Source: Sphingobium sp. Z007 (GTDB lineage: Bacteria > Pseudomonadota > Alphaproteobacteria > Sphingomonadales > Sphingomonadaceae). Taken from it: DNA of 64,000 nucleotides. The position numbers and the translations under genes are program-made. Below, in pieces: positions 17,976 through 26,334 of this stretch. Position 1 is the first letter of the stretch, and each line of letters opens with the position of its first letter. Location: NCBI RefSeq assembly GCF_900013425.1, contig NZ_FBXK01000005.1, positions 1,674,001-1,738,000 of the forward strand. The letters are read 5' to 3'. The notes under the pieces were generated by a model. The model did not search any database, was not told the DNA's origin, and was given only the letters and a program-made list of their open reading frames with translations.

Positions 17976-19208
17976 TCAGCCAAGTAAAAGTTCGCGAGGA
18001 CTTGGGTGGCCAAGAAAAGCACCGGGACTTGCCGACGCGCCATAGGCGCCGGCGAGGAAGATGGCGATGAGGTCGCCTTCCTGCACCAGCGGCAACGCCA
18101 CCTTGTCGCCCAGCCGGTCGATCGGGGTGCACAGGCACCCGACCACTGTTACGGGCGCCTCCACCGGCGGCGCGCCGAAGCGGTTGGCGACCGCGATCGG
18201 ATAGTTGCGCCGCACGACCGTCCCGAAATTGCCGCTGGCGGCGAGTTGGTGATGCAGGCCGCCATCGACGACGACGAAGGTTTCGCCCTGGCTGACCTTC
18301 ACGTCGACCACGCGGGTCAGATAGACGCCCGCCTCCCCCACCAACCAGCGGCCCAGTTCGATCGCAAAGGCGCTGCCGGTCAGAATGTCCGGCAAATTCT
18401 CCAACTGGCTGTCCAAAGCCACGCCGATCGGCCGGATATCCAGCCGTTCATCGCCGGGAAAATAAGCCAGGCCAAAGCCGCCGCCCAGATTGACCAGCGA
18501 CGGCGACGCGCCGACGTCGTCCGACAGCCGCGCCGCCAGCGCTATGGTCGCCGCCTGCGTTTCGATGATCGCCAACGGATCGAGATTCTGGCTGCCCGCG
18601 AAAATATGCCAGCCCCGCCAATCCGCGCCAGCATCGATCATCGCTCGCGCCAGCGCCGCGGCCCGATCCGCATCCACGCCAAAGGGTTTGGCCCCGCCGC
18701 CCATGCGCATACCCGATCCCTTGAGATCGAAATCCGGGTTCACCCGCACCGCCAGGCGCGGCACCTTGCCCAGTTTGTCCGCCACCGCCAGCGCGCGGCG
18801 GCCCTCCCCCTCCGACTCCAGATTGACGGTCACGCCGGCGAAAATCGCGGCTTCCAGTTCGTCGTTGCGTTTGCCAGGGCCAGCAAAACTGATCCGATCC
18901 GGCGCCATTCCGGCAGAAAGCGCCATCTCCAGTTCGCCGCCTGACGCGATGTCAAATCCGTCTACCTGGCCTGACATGCGCGCCAGCAGCGGCGCATAGG
19001 GGTTGGCCTTGATCGCATAATGGAGATGCAGCGCTTCAGGCATGGCGGCGCGAAAGCGACGGACCTGCGCTTCCACGATATCCATGTCATAGGCGAAAAG
19101 CGGCGTGTCGCCCGCCTCGTCGACCAGGCTAGCCGCCCCGCAGCCGCCGATTAGCAGCATGCCTTCCTCAGCCCCGAACCAGGCAGGAATCGGCCCCATC
19201 GGCTTCAT
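17976..19208 (-). CDS. PLP-dependent decarboxylase, exosortase A system-associated
   Basis: 410 residues, alanine-racemase-like barrel plus beta domain (Orn/DAP/Arg decarboxylase group 2). HYAIKANPYAPLLARM contains the PLP-binding Lys; LVNLGGGFGLAYF is the glycine-rich phosphate loop; VVVDGGLHHQLAASG and VVGCLCTPIDRLG mark the second active-site half with its Cys-x-x-x-Asp. The family found in exosortase A loci (TIGR03099) acts with the adjacent ligase, whose stop it overlaps by 4 bp. Expected chemistry is decarboxylation of an amino-acid-like substrate, possibly while bound to a carrier; the actual substrate is unknown. Confidence 0.87.
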   Translation of the reverse strand: MKPMGPIPAWFGAEEGMLLIGGCGAASLVDEAGDTPLFAYDMDIVEAQVRRFRAAMPEALHLHYAIKANPYAPLLARMSGQVDGFDIASGGELEMALSAGMAPDRISFAGPGKRNDELEAAIFAGVTVNLESEGEGRRALAVADKLGKVPRLAVRVNPDFDLKGSGMRMGGGAKPFGVDADRAAALARAMIDAGADWRGWHIFAGSQNLDPLAIIETQAATIALAARLSDDVGASPSLVNLGGGFGLAYFPGDERLDIRPIGVALDSQLENLPDILTGSAFAIELGRWLVGEAGVYLTRVVDVKVSQGETFVVVDGGLHHQLAASGNFGTVVRRNYPIAVANRFGAPPVEAPVTVVGCLCTPIDRLGDKVALPLVQEGDLIAIFLAGAYGASASPGAFLGHPSPRELLLG

Positions 19209-20752
19209 GCGCCATGCTCCAGAGTGAGCGCGACCCGGTCGATCTTGCCATTGGGGTTACGGGGAAAATCCGGGCGCACGACGATATCGTTGGGCTGCAT
19301 GAAATTGGGCAGTTCGCTTTTGAGATGCGCGGCGACGGCCTGTGCCACGGCGGCGTCGCTGGCGCGGATCAGCAGCCGCACCGCCTGCCCCAGCCGATCG
19401 TCTTTGATGCCCAGCGCCACCGCTTCCGCGACGCCGGGAACGGCGACAGCCGCTTCCTCTATCTCGGTCGGGCTGATGCGATTGCCCGCCGACTTGATCA
19501 TCGCATCATCGCGGCCGACGAAATAGAGCAGGCCATGGGCATCGCGGCGCACCGTGTCACCGGACCAGACCGCCATCCCACCATAGACCGAGGTTGCGGG
19601 CGCGGGCTTGAACCGCTCGGCGGTCCGCACCGGGTCGCGCCAATAGCCCTGCGCCACCAGCGGCCCGCAATGGACCAGTTCGCCCGGCTCGTCATCGTCG
19701 GTGATGCCGCCATCCGGGCGGACCACCAATATCTCGGCAAAGGGAATCGCCCGGCCCATCGAATCGGGATGGCTGTCCACCAAGGCGGGTGGGAGATAGG
19801 TGGACCGGAACGCCTCGGTCAGGCCGTACATCGGATAGAGGTCAGCCTGGGGAAACAACGCGCGCAGCTTCGCCACCAATGGCCGGGTCAGCGCCCCGCC
19901 GCTGTTGGTCAGGCGGCGCAGCTTGGCCGCCACCGCCTCCGGCCAGTCGAGTTCTGTCAACTGCACCCACAGCGGCGGCACCCCCGCCAGCGTCGTGATG
20001 TCGCGCCGATCGATCAGCTTCATCACGTCGCGCGGCGTCAGATAGTCGAGCGGATAGACACAGCCGCCCCCATACCAGGTCGAAAGCAGCTGGTTCTGGC
20101 CATAGTCGAAACTGAAAGGCAAGACGCAGGCGGTGCGATCCTCCTGCGTCAGTTCCAGATAATCGGCCACCGCCACCGCGCCCAGCCACAGATTGGCATG
20201 GCTGAGCATCACCCCCTTGGGCCGTCCGGTCGAACCGCTGGTGTAGAGAATCGCCGCCAGATCTTGCGGATCGGCCGCCGACGGCCCGATAGCCTGGCCG
20301 CCGCTCATCGCGCAGGCGGCGTCATCCTCCCGGTGCAGTTGGCAGCCAGCTGGCACTTCGTTAGGCGACAGGCTGTCGAGTCGCGCCGCCGTCCCGATCA
20401 GCAGCAACGCGCCGCTATCGGCCAGGATATGCGCGACCTGGGCATGTTTGAGCAGCGGATTGGCCGGCACATGGACCAGCCCCGCACGCGGCGCGGCGAG
20501 CGGCATCAGCGCGGCGACCGGCCCCTTGGCGATCCAACTGGCGACTCGCGCGCCCTTTTCCAGTCCGAATCCCGCCAGCCAGCCCGCCAGCCGTCCCAGC
20601 GTCTCTTCCAGTTCGGCATAGCTGTAGCTGCCCGAGCGGCCGTCGAGCGCGGCCCGCGCCGGATCGCCGCGCAGCAGCAGATGGTCGATCGGCCGCACCT
20701 GCGCGCCGTCGGGCATCAGACGATCCTGTAGCAAGGGAGGGCTTAACTCCAT
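19205..20752 (-). CDS. Acyl-CoA/ACP ligase (AMP-forming), exosortase A system-associated
   Basis: 515 residues of the ANL adenylating superfamily. LAAILYTSGSTGRPKGVML is the P-loop (A3), YPMYGLTEAFRSTYLP is A5, YFVGRDDAMIKSAGNRISP covers A8, and NPNGKIDRVAL near the end contains the catalytic A10 lysine. TIGR03098-type ligases accompany exosortase A and are thought to load a carboxylic or amino acid onto the nearby acyl carrier protein. Transcribed with the decarboxylase and divergent from the acetyltransferase-ACP pair, leaving only 24 bp between the two start codons. Confidence 0.87.
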   Translation of the reverse strand: MELSPPLLQDRLMPDGAQVRPIDHLLLRGDPARAALDGRSGSYSYAELEETLGRLAGWLAGFGLEKGARVASWIAKGPVAALMPLAAPRAGLVHVPANPLLKHAQVAHILADSGALLLIGTAARLDSLSPNEVPAGCQLHREDDAACAMSGGQAIGPSAADPQDLAAILYTSGSTGRPKGVMLSHANLWLGAVAVADYLELTQEDRTACVLPFSFDYGQNQLLSTWYGGGCVYPLDYLTPRDVMKLIDRRDITTLAGVPPLWVQLTELDWPEAVAAKLRRLTNSGGALTRPLVAKLRALFPQADLYPMYGLTEAFRSTYLPPALVDSHPDSMGRAIPFAEILVVRPDGGITDDDEPGELVHCGPLVAQGYWRDPVRTAERFKPAPATSVYGGMAVWSGDTVRRDAHGLLYFVGRDDAMIKSAGNRISPTEIEEAAVAVPGVAEAVALGIKDDRLGQAVRLLIRASDAAVAQAVAAHLKSELPNFMQPNDIVVRPDFPRNPNGKIDRVALTLEHGA

Positions 20753-20776
20753 TTCCAGACTTTTATCCTATGCCGC

Positions 20777-21820
20777 ATGGTGGTTTTGGATCGGGGTTGG
20801 GGCGGAGATAGTCGGTTGCTGGCGGCAAGGGAATATCAGACGCTCGATGAAGCGCGGCAGGCTTTGGCCGGCCGGCTCGACCGCGCGCATGGATTGCCCC
20901 TGTTCGACCGGATCGACTGGTTTGTGGCTCTGCATGATTACTGCTTCCCTGACCAGCCCGTCCGCATCGTGCTGGCGCAGGAGGGCGATGCGCAGGCGTG
21001 GCTGTTCCTGCTGGCCCCCGCCCCCCGGCGCGCCAGCGCGCTCGCCAACTGGTACAGCTTCGCCTGGGCGCCCGTCTTTATCGGCGAATCCGATGCGGCG
21101 ACCCGACAGCGGCTGCTGGAAAAGCTCGCCCGGCATCTGCTGGCGACCAGCGCGCAGATCGATCTTTATCCGCTGGAGGATGCCGCGCCCCTGCTGGCCG
21201 CGCTGCGCCGTGTCGGCTGGTTTGCGGTGCAGCGGGCTATGGGTGGTCGCTATCTGCTGGAGGTAGAAGGGCGCAGCTTCGCCGATTATTGGGCGTCGCG
21301 GCCAGGGCGGTTGCGCAATCTGGTCAAGCGAAAGGGACGCGGCAACCCGTTTGCGTTGTCGATCGCCACGCGGCTGACCGACGACCTGTGGCGGGACTAT
21401 GTCGATGTGCATGACCGCAGCTGGAAGGAGGCCGAGCCGGGCCTGGATTTCCTGCGCGACCTGACCGAGCGGGAGAGCGCAGCGGGGACGTTGCGGCTTG
21501 GTTTCGCGCGACTGGACGGGCGTGCGGTGGCGACCCAGCTTTGGACCGTGGAGCAGGGCGTCGCCCTGATCCATAAGCTGAGCCATGACAGCCATTTCGA
21601 CCATGCTTCCCCCGGCACGTTGCTGAGCCATGCGATGTTTGCGCAGGCGATCGACCAGAATCGCGTGCGCATGATCGACTATGGCACCGGCGATAATGGC
21701 TACAAGACCGACTGGATGGACCGGCGCATTGCGCTCCACCGCATCGACGCCTTCAATCCGCGTTTCGCTTCCGCCTGGCTGCCGGCGGCGCGGACCGCCA
21801 TTTCCGCGCTTGTCGGTTAG
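20777..21820 (+). CDS. GNAT/BioF2-like acyltransferase of the exosortase A locus
   Basis: 347 residues. The C-terminal half (about 165-330) is the Acetyltransf_6 fold also seen in CelD and FemAB relatives: RPGRLRNLVKRKGRG, ATQLWTVEQGVALIHKLSHD and MIDYGTGDNGYKTDWMD. Two lysine/aspartate motifs near the end are conserved in this group. It most likely transfers an acyl or aminoacyl group, and the ACP gene 27 bp downstream suggests that the donor is carrier-bound. Acceptor unknown. Divergent from the ligase-decarboxylase pair. Confidence 0.75.
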   Translation: MVVLDRGWGGDSRLLAAREYQTLDEARQALAGRLDRAHGLPLFDRIDWFVALHDYCFPDQPVRIVLAQEGDAQAWLFLLAPAPRRASALANWYSFAWAPVFIGESDAATRQRLLEKLARHLLATSAQIDLYPLEDAAPLLAALRRVGWFAVQRAMGGRYLLEVEGRSFADYWASRPGRLRNLVKRKGRGNPFALSIATRLTDDLWRDYVDVHDRSWKEAEPGLDFLRDLTERESAAGTLRLGFARLDGRAVATQLWTVEQGVALIHKLSHDSHFDHASPGTLLSHAMFAQAIDQNRVRMIDYGTGDNGYKTDWMDRRIALHRIDAFNPRFASAWLPAARTAISALVG

Positions 21821-21847
21821 ACTTTATATCCCTATTCACCCCGCACC

Positions 21848-22135
21848 ATGCAGGCGCACAATTCCCAGCCGGACGACCGGACCCTCAATGTGGACAGGCT
21901 GATGCGGGCGCTGCTCCGCGACGTTCTCAGCTTGCCCCAGGCCCAGGTCGATAGCCTCGATACAGACACCCCCCTGTTCGGCGCGCTACCGGAACTGGAC
22001 TCCATGGCGGTCGCGGGCCTGCTGACCGAGATCGAGGACCGTTTCGACATCCTGATCGAGGATGACGATATCGACGGCGACACGTTCGAGACGTTCGGGT
22101 CGCTGGTCGCCTTTGCGCGGGCGAAGGTCGGCTAA
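21848..22135 (+). CDS. Acyl carrier protein, exosortase A system-associated
   Basis: 95 residues with the phosphopantetheine attachment site in PELDSMAVAGLLTEIEDRF; the Ser of DSM is the predicted modified residue. The surrounding helices (EIEDRFDILIEDDDIDGDTFE) are acidic, as in ACPs. Length and acidic content fit a stand-alone carrier, distinct from the fatty-acid acpP at 49803-50036. It probably carries the product of the adjacent ligase for decarboxylation and transfer. Confidence 0.88.
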   Translation: MQAHNSQPDDRTLNVDRLMRALLRDVLSLPQAQVDSLDTDTPLFGALPELDSMAVAGLLTEIEDRFDILIEDDDIDGDTFETFGSLVAFARAKVG

Positions 22136-22161
22136 AAGCCCACCCCGCCCGCGGCGGAGGC

Positions 22162-23124
22162 TTAGGCCTCCACCATTGCCTCGAAATCCTGTTCCGCCAG
22201 GAATTTTTCAACGTCGAGCGCGGCCATGCAGCCCATGCCCGCCGCGGTTACGGCCTGGCGGTAGATTTTGTCGGTGACGTCGCCGGCCGCGAACACGCCG
22301 GGGATCGCCGTGTGGGTCGTGCCCTTTTCCACCAGCAGATAGCCTTCGTCCATCGGCAGCTTGCCAGTGAACAATTCGGTCGCGGGATGATGGCCGATCG
22401 CGACAAAGCCGCCGTCGGTCGGCTCATGCGACTTCTCGCCAGTCACCGTGTCGATCAGGTCGACGCCGACCAGGCCTTCGGGCGTGCCGCCGCCCACGAA
22501 TTTATCGACCGCCTTGTTCCAGAGCACTTTGATGTTCGGATGCGCGAACAGCCGCTGTTGCAGGATCTTTTCCGCGCGCAGCGAATCGCGGCGGTGGATC
22601 AGGGTGACGTCATGGCTGTGGTTGGTGAGGTAGAGCGCTTCCTCGACCGCGGTGTTGCCGCCGCCGATCACCACCACCTTCTTGCCGCGATAGAAGAAGC
22701 CGTCGCAGGTGGCGCAGGCGGACACGCCCTTGCCCTGCAAATGCTCCTCGCCCTCCACGCCCAGCCATTTGGCCTGCGCGCCGGTGCAGATGACCAATGT
22801 GTCGGCCACATAGAGCGTGCCGCCGTCGCCGCGCAGGCGGAAGGGGCGTTCCGAGAGGTCCACGTCGACGATCTGGTCATACATCATCTGCGCGCCGACA
22901 TGCTCGGCCTGCGCCTGCATCTGCTCCATCAGCCACGGTCCCTGGATCACGTCGCGAAAGCCGGGATAATTTTCGACGTCGGTGGTGATGGTGAGCTGCC
23001 CGCCCGGCTGCATCCCCTGCACCACGATCGGCGCCAGGCCCGCGCGCGCGCCGTAGATGGCGGCGGACAGGCCCGCGGGGCCGGAACCGAGGATCAACAT
23101 GCGGGTGCTGTGGGTGGCGGTCAT
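22162..23124 (-). CDS. trxB: Thioredoxin-disulfide reductase
   Basis: 320 residues, the normal length. FAD site GSGPAGLSAAIYGARAGL, redox-active CATC in GVSACATCDGFFYRGKK, NADPH site VVVIGGGNTAVEEALYL, and the second FAD motif GVFAAGDVTDKIYRQAVTAA are all present. It reduces thioredoxin with NADPH in the cytoplasm. It is convergent with the ACP gene, with a 26-bp gap, and appears monocistronic. Housekeeping gene. Confidence 0.95.
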   Translation of the reverse strand: MTATHSTRMLILGSGPAGLSAAIYGARAGLAPIVVQGMQPGGQLTITTDVENYPGFRDVIQGPWLMEQMQAQAEHVGAQMMYDQIVDVDLSERPFRLRGDGGTLYVADTLVICTGAQAKWLGVEGEEHLQGKGVSACATCDGFFYRGKKVVVIGGGNTAVEEALYLTNHSHDVTLIHRRDSLRAEKILQQRLFAHPNIKVLWNKAVDKFVGGGTPEGLVGVDLIDTVTGEKSHEPTDGGFVAIGHHPATELFTGKLPMDEGYLLVEKGTTHTAIPGVFAAGDVTDKIYRQAVTAAGMGCMAALDVEKFLAEQDFEAMVEA

Positions 23125-23638
23125 ATCAGGCTTTCAGATGCGATTCGGGTGGGCGACAGAGATAGGCGGCGCGCGTCGGGGTGCAAGCGAAGGATTTGCT
23201 TGGGGGCGTGTAAGCGGGGCTGTGGTGGAGGCGTGCGGGACGCGACGGGCCGAAGTTCACACCGTTGTCGGGCTTTTCGGGCCGGAAGCATCTGCGAAGC
23301 TATCGGCAAGCCACTGGGAGGCAACGCCAAGGTCACAGCAGGGTCACAGCGACGCGACGCCGAAGTCATGGCGACGCGCCAGGCACGCGCCACCCAGGCG
23401 GCGAAGACGCGCCGGATGCGTAGCGGCGACGCAATAGTTGGCCCGCCGGGGTGGCGTGGAGAAGCAAGGCTGAGCGTGCGCGAGCGGGTCCATCCGATAG
23501 GATAGATCAGGAATATTCCTACATTGGAAGGGGTTGGGTCAGAAAGCAGACGGTCTTGAAGCGACCATTTCTCGCCGCTGCTGCGCCTACCGAAACTCGC
23601 CAATTACAGACGTTTCCCATTGTGATATTTCCAGGTCC
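23125..23638. other. 514-bp intergenic region, no gene supported
   Basis: Between the trxB start and a small hypothetical gene. Open frames here have Arg/Ala/Pro-rich translations with no recognisable fold and no ribosome binding site. It should hold the trxB promoter at its left end. A short stretch (about 23290-23410) has an irregular series of GGTCACAG / CGACGCGACG / CGACGCGCC words but no regular repeat unit. Confidence 0.5.
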
Positions 23639-23824
23639 ATGAAAGCAAGTCAGAAGAAGCTGCGCCTGACCCTGGCGACTGCCCTTTACTTGCGCCAGAT
23701 CGGACGGAAGGCGCAAAAAGGCGAAGAACCGAACGATCGCGGCTTCGATCGCAAGCTCGATGAAAAACTAAAACGAATGCGGCCTGAGGACGTCGATGCC
23801 CTTTTTCGCGGCGAAGAAGACTAG
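23639..23824 (+). CDS. Hypothetical 61-residue basic protein
   Basis: MKASQKKLRLTLATALYLRQ begins a short, charged, helical protein ending in RMRPEDVDALFRGEED. It contains about 13 Lys/Arg in the first 45 residues and no membrane segment or Cys. An in-frame ATG upstream (23534) gives an unlikely leader. No family recognised. The codon use resembles neighbouring genes, which supports it being real, but evidence is thin. Confidence 0.4.
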   Translation: MKASQKKLRLTLATALYLRQIGRKAQKGEEPNDRGFDRKLDEKLKRMRPEDVDALFRGEED

Positions 23825-23922
23825 CGCTTCAGCAGCGGGGGCAGGCGACCATCTGTCGGCACTCATGTTAATGGCGCGCGCGCCGGATTGCAGCCATGGC
23901 CAGTGGGAGGTTATGTAGAAGG

Positions 23923-24249
23923 ATGGCTGAGACGATCCTTACTTTGGAGCAGATGGATACAGAGGTGATGTTCTATCACCCTGCTGACGAACGAGCCTAT
24001 TTCGAATGGCTCGATCGCATTCCCTGCGTTGAAAGCGTCAAAGGCGAAGACGCGAAAGGACTGGTAGTCAAATTAAAGGGGAGGCCGGGAGATGACGACT
24101 TGAGGCAAATTCTTGCTTTAGCTTTTCGCTATGGTCTGGACATGCGGAAGTTTGCGAAGTTCGAGACCGAGGCAAACCGGAAGTGGTTCCGTGATCCGAA
24201 AATGTATTGGTTCAAGAGTGTCTTTGGCAAGGAAGAGCGTTCGAACTGA
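23923..24249 (+). CDS. Hypothetical protein, 108 residues
   Basis: MAETILTLEQMDTEVMFYHP starts a mixed alpha/beta protein. The middle (FEWLDRIPCVESVKGEDAKG, LVVKLKGRPGDDDLRQIL) looks like a small beta-alpha-beta fold, and the end is YRKFAKFETEANRKWF-like, aromatic and basic. An alternative start at 23896 adds nine residues; the sequence AGAAGG touches the ATG at 23923, so the start is uncertain. Base composition is lower in GC than its surroundings, a possible sign of transfer. No known domain recognised. Confidence 0.5.
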   Translation: MAETILTLEQMDTEVMFYHPADERAYFEWLDRIPCVESVKGEDAKGLVVKLKGRPGDDDLRQILALAFRYGLDMRKFAKFETEANRKWFRDPKMYWFKSVFGKEERSN

Positions 24250-24410
24250 ACGGCAGTTATGATTTGCGCCTAAGTTCAACGCCGACATTCGCCTAACCAC
24301 CCTCGATCGTCGTTCAGCACGTTGATTCGGCTTCGATCGTAGCGACACTTGCCCGTCCGGTTTCAAGCGAAAGATCGGACCGCGCGGAAGCGACCAAAGG
24401 CGGACATTTT

Positions 24411-24528
24411 CCCCCTCCCGCTGGCGGGAGGGGGTTAGGGGGTGGGCGCGACGCCGCGATAGCCCACCCCGCTGCGACTAACGCGCTTCGCGCGTAAGTC
24501 TCGCTGCCCCTCCCGCTAGCGGGAGGGG
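24411..24528. repeat. Pair of REP-like palindromes
   Basis: Two near-identical palindromic units, 24411-24434 and 24507-24528, share the core CCCCTCCCGCT(G/A)GCGGGAGGGG. The segment between them contains GGTGGGCGCGACG... and AACGCGCTTCGCGCGTAAG, the latter another short palindrome. This lies within the 350-bp gap 24250-24599, otherwise without a gene. Typical of dispersed extragenic palindromes; may act in transcript termination between the convergent genes on either side. Confidence 0.7.
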
Positions 24529-24599
24529 AGTGTCTTATTTCCACCCTTTTCGCCATTCTAGCGCAGGCCGAATGGCGCGGCGTTTATGCCCTGCCCTGT

Positions 24600-25337
24600 T
24601 CAATCCAAGACGTTGGGCAAATCCTCAAACCCCTTGCGCAGCGCCGCGCCCCAGCTTTGGGAGATGGTGACAAACTCCTCATTGTCCGCCTCGATCCGGG
24701 TGCGGACACGGAAGTCGAAGGCGTCGGTGGGGATGACCGTCAGGTCGAGCGGCATGCCGACCGATAGGTTGGAGCGCAGGGTCGAATCCATCGAGACCAG
24801 CACCGCCTTGGTCGCGTCCTCCAGCGTGGTTTCGCGCTTGATGATGCGGTCCAGGATGGGCTTGCCATATTTATGCTCGCCGATCTGGAAGAAGGGCGTG
24901 TCTTCGGTCGCTTCGATGAAATTGCCGGCGGAATAGATGAGGTAGAGGCGCGGCTTGCCGCCCTTGCGCTGGCCCGCGATCATGATCGATGCGCCCGAAC
25001 CCGATCCGCCCATTTCGATATTCTCGCGATAGCGCTGCTGCATCTTTTGCATCGCGTCGCCCACGATCTGCGCCACGCGGTGCATGGTGTCACAGTTCAG
25101 GATCGTTTCGACATCGGGGTCAAGTTGCGATTCCTTGATCGCCTTGCTCAGCGTCGCCTTCACCCCCTGGGTGATCGACAGATTGCCCGAACACATCAGC
25201 GTGATCGCGCGCTCGCCCGGCACATGATAGGTGAAGCTCTTTCGAAAGCGCGCGATATTGTCCATGCCCGCATTGGTGCGGGTGTCGGACAGCATGACCA
25301 GTCCCTGATCGACGCGCACGGCCACACAATAAGTCAC
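24600..25337 (-). CDS. Anbu-type proteasome-like peptidase
   Basis: 245 residues from a GTG at 25337; after removal of Met the chain starts TYCVAVRVDQGLVMLSDTRT. Counting that Thr as 1, Asp17 and Lys32 fall at (or one from) the proteasome catalytic positions Thr1/Asp17/Lys33. The frame is open upstream to 25586, but that leader is Arg/Ser-rich noise and would bury the nucleophile, so GTG is the start; AGGGGGCC precedes it. Anbu (ancestral beta subunit) forms spiral or ring assemblies in the cytoplasm. Downstream member of a four-gene operon with a transglutaminase, an alpha-E protein and an ATP-grasp. Confidence 0.88.
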   Translation of the reverse strand: MTYCVAVRVDQGLVMLSDTRTNAGMDNIARFRKSFTYHVPGERAITLMCSGNLSITQGVKATLSKAIKESQLDPDVETILNCDTMHRVAQIVGDAMQKMQQRYRENIEMGGSGSGASIMIAGQRKGGKPRLYLIYSAGNFIEATEDTPFFQIGEHKYGKPILDRIIKRETTLEDATKAVLVSMDSTLRSNLSVGMPLDLTVIPTDAFDFRVRTRIEADNEEFVTISQSWGAALRKGFEDLPNVLD

Positions 25338-25416
25338 GGCCCGCTGGCCCCCTGTATTTTGTTTGTCGCGATTGGCCGAATCACTGAATGCGCCATTCGA
25401 CCTGCGATCGCTTCTA

Positions 25417-26289
25417 TTAACCCGTCTGTTCGGGCGGCGGGACGCTTTGTTGTTGCTGCCGTTGCAGCTGTCGTTCCTCGACGCCGTCCTCCGCCTGCGC
25501 GATACGAACGTCCGCGTCAATCCAGATATCGCCCGCGACGGTGACGGAGCCACGGATCGGCGCGGCGTCGTCGGCGTCCAGGCCACTCGCCAGGCGCAGA
25601 TAGCGTTCGGTTACGCACACCCGGTTGGACGGATCGAATCCGATCCAGCCCAGGCCCGGCACATGCGCTTCGGCCCAGCCATGGGTTTCATGCAGCGCGC
25701 TGCTGTCGCCGGCCAGCAGATAGCCCGACACATAGCGGGCGGGCCGCCCCAGCGTGCGGGCGGCGGCGATGAAGATCTGGGCATGGTCCTGGCACACGCC
25801 CGCGCCCAGCGCGAAGGCCTGCGCCGCTGTGGTGGCCGACGTGGTGACGCCGGATCGATACTGGACCGCGTCGCTGACCGCGGCCGAGAGCGCATGAAGC
25901 TGCGCCAGTGGGCCTGCGCCGGGCGGCACCGCGCGGGCCATGGCGGCGATGGCGTCCGACGCTTGGGTCAATGGCGTGTCGCGCAGGAAATAGCGGGTAT
26001 CGACGCGGCTATCGAGGTGACCGACCACGCCATGGCTTTCGCGGGTATCGACCAGCCCCTCCGCCACGATCACCGCATGGTCGAGCCGGTCGTGGCGAAT
26101 CCAGATCGTCTCCATCTCGCCATAGCTGTTGCGGCGGAAATTGGTGAGCGGCGCGTCGTTGATGCTGACCCGCCAGTCCAGCACGGTCTGCGTGGGCGTA
26201 TCGACCGGCATCAGCTTGAGCCGCATCGCCACCCGGCCCGCGGTGGCGGCGTAGCGATAGACGGTCTGGTGGCGAACCAGCAATTTCAT
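25417..26289 (-). CDS. Transglutaminase-like cysteine protease family protein
   Basis: 290 residues. The N-terminal ~80 are a bacterial transglutaminase-associated beta domain (HQTVYRYAATAGRVAMRLKL). The catalytic core follows: Cys in GAGVCQDHAQIFIAAA, His in ETHGWAEAHVPGLGW and Asp in IGFDPSN. The last 25 residues are Gln/Pro-rich and probably disordered. In this operon type it is predicted to cut or form isopeptide-like bonds in peptides made by the ATP-grasp partner. 79 bp from the Anbu gene, 45 bp from the alpha-E gene. Confidence 0.88.
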   Translation of the reverse strand: MKLLVRHQTVYRYAATAGRVAMRLKLMPVDTPTQTVLDWRVSINDAPLTNFRRNSYGEMETIWIRHDRLDHAVIVAEGLVDTRESHGVVGHLDSRVDTRYFLRDTPLTQASDAIAAMARAVPPGAGPLAQLHALSAAVSDAVQYRSGVTTSATTAAQAFALGAGVCQDHAQIFIAAARTLGRPARYVSGYLLAGDSSALHETHGWAEAHVPGLGWIGFDPSNRVCVTERYLRLASGLDADDAAPIRGSVTVAGDIWIDADVRIAQAEDGVEERQLQRQQQQSVPPPEQTG

Positions 26290-26334
26290 CGACGCTCCCC
26301 CTAACCAGCCTGGCCCCGGCCGCCCCTTTCCCGA

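Noticed and set aside
927..20752. PEP-CTERM substrate protein in the exosortase locus
   Set aside because: No predicted protein in the window ends with a PEP motif, TM helix and basic tail.
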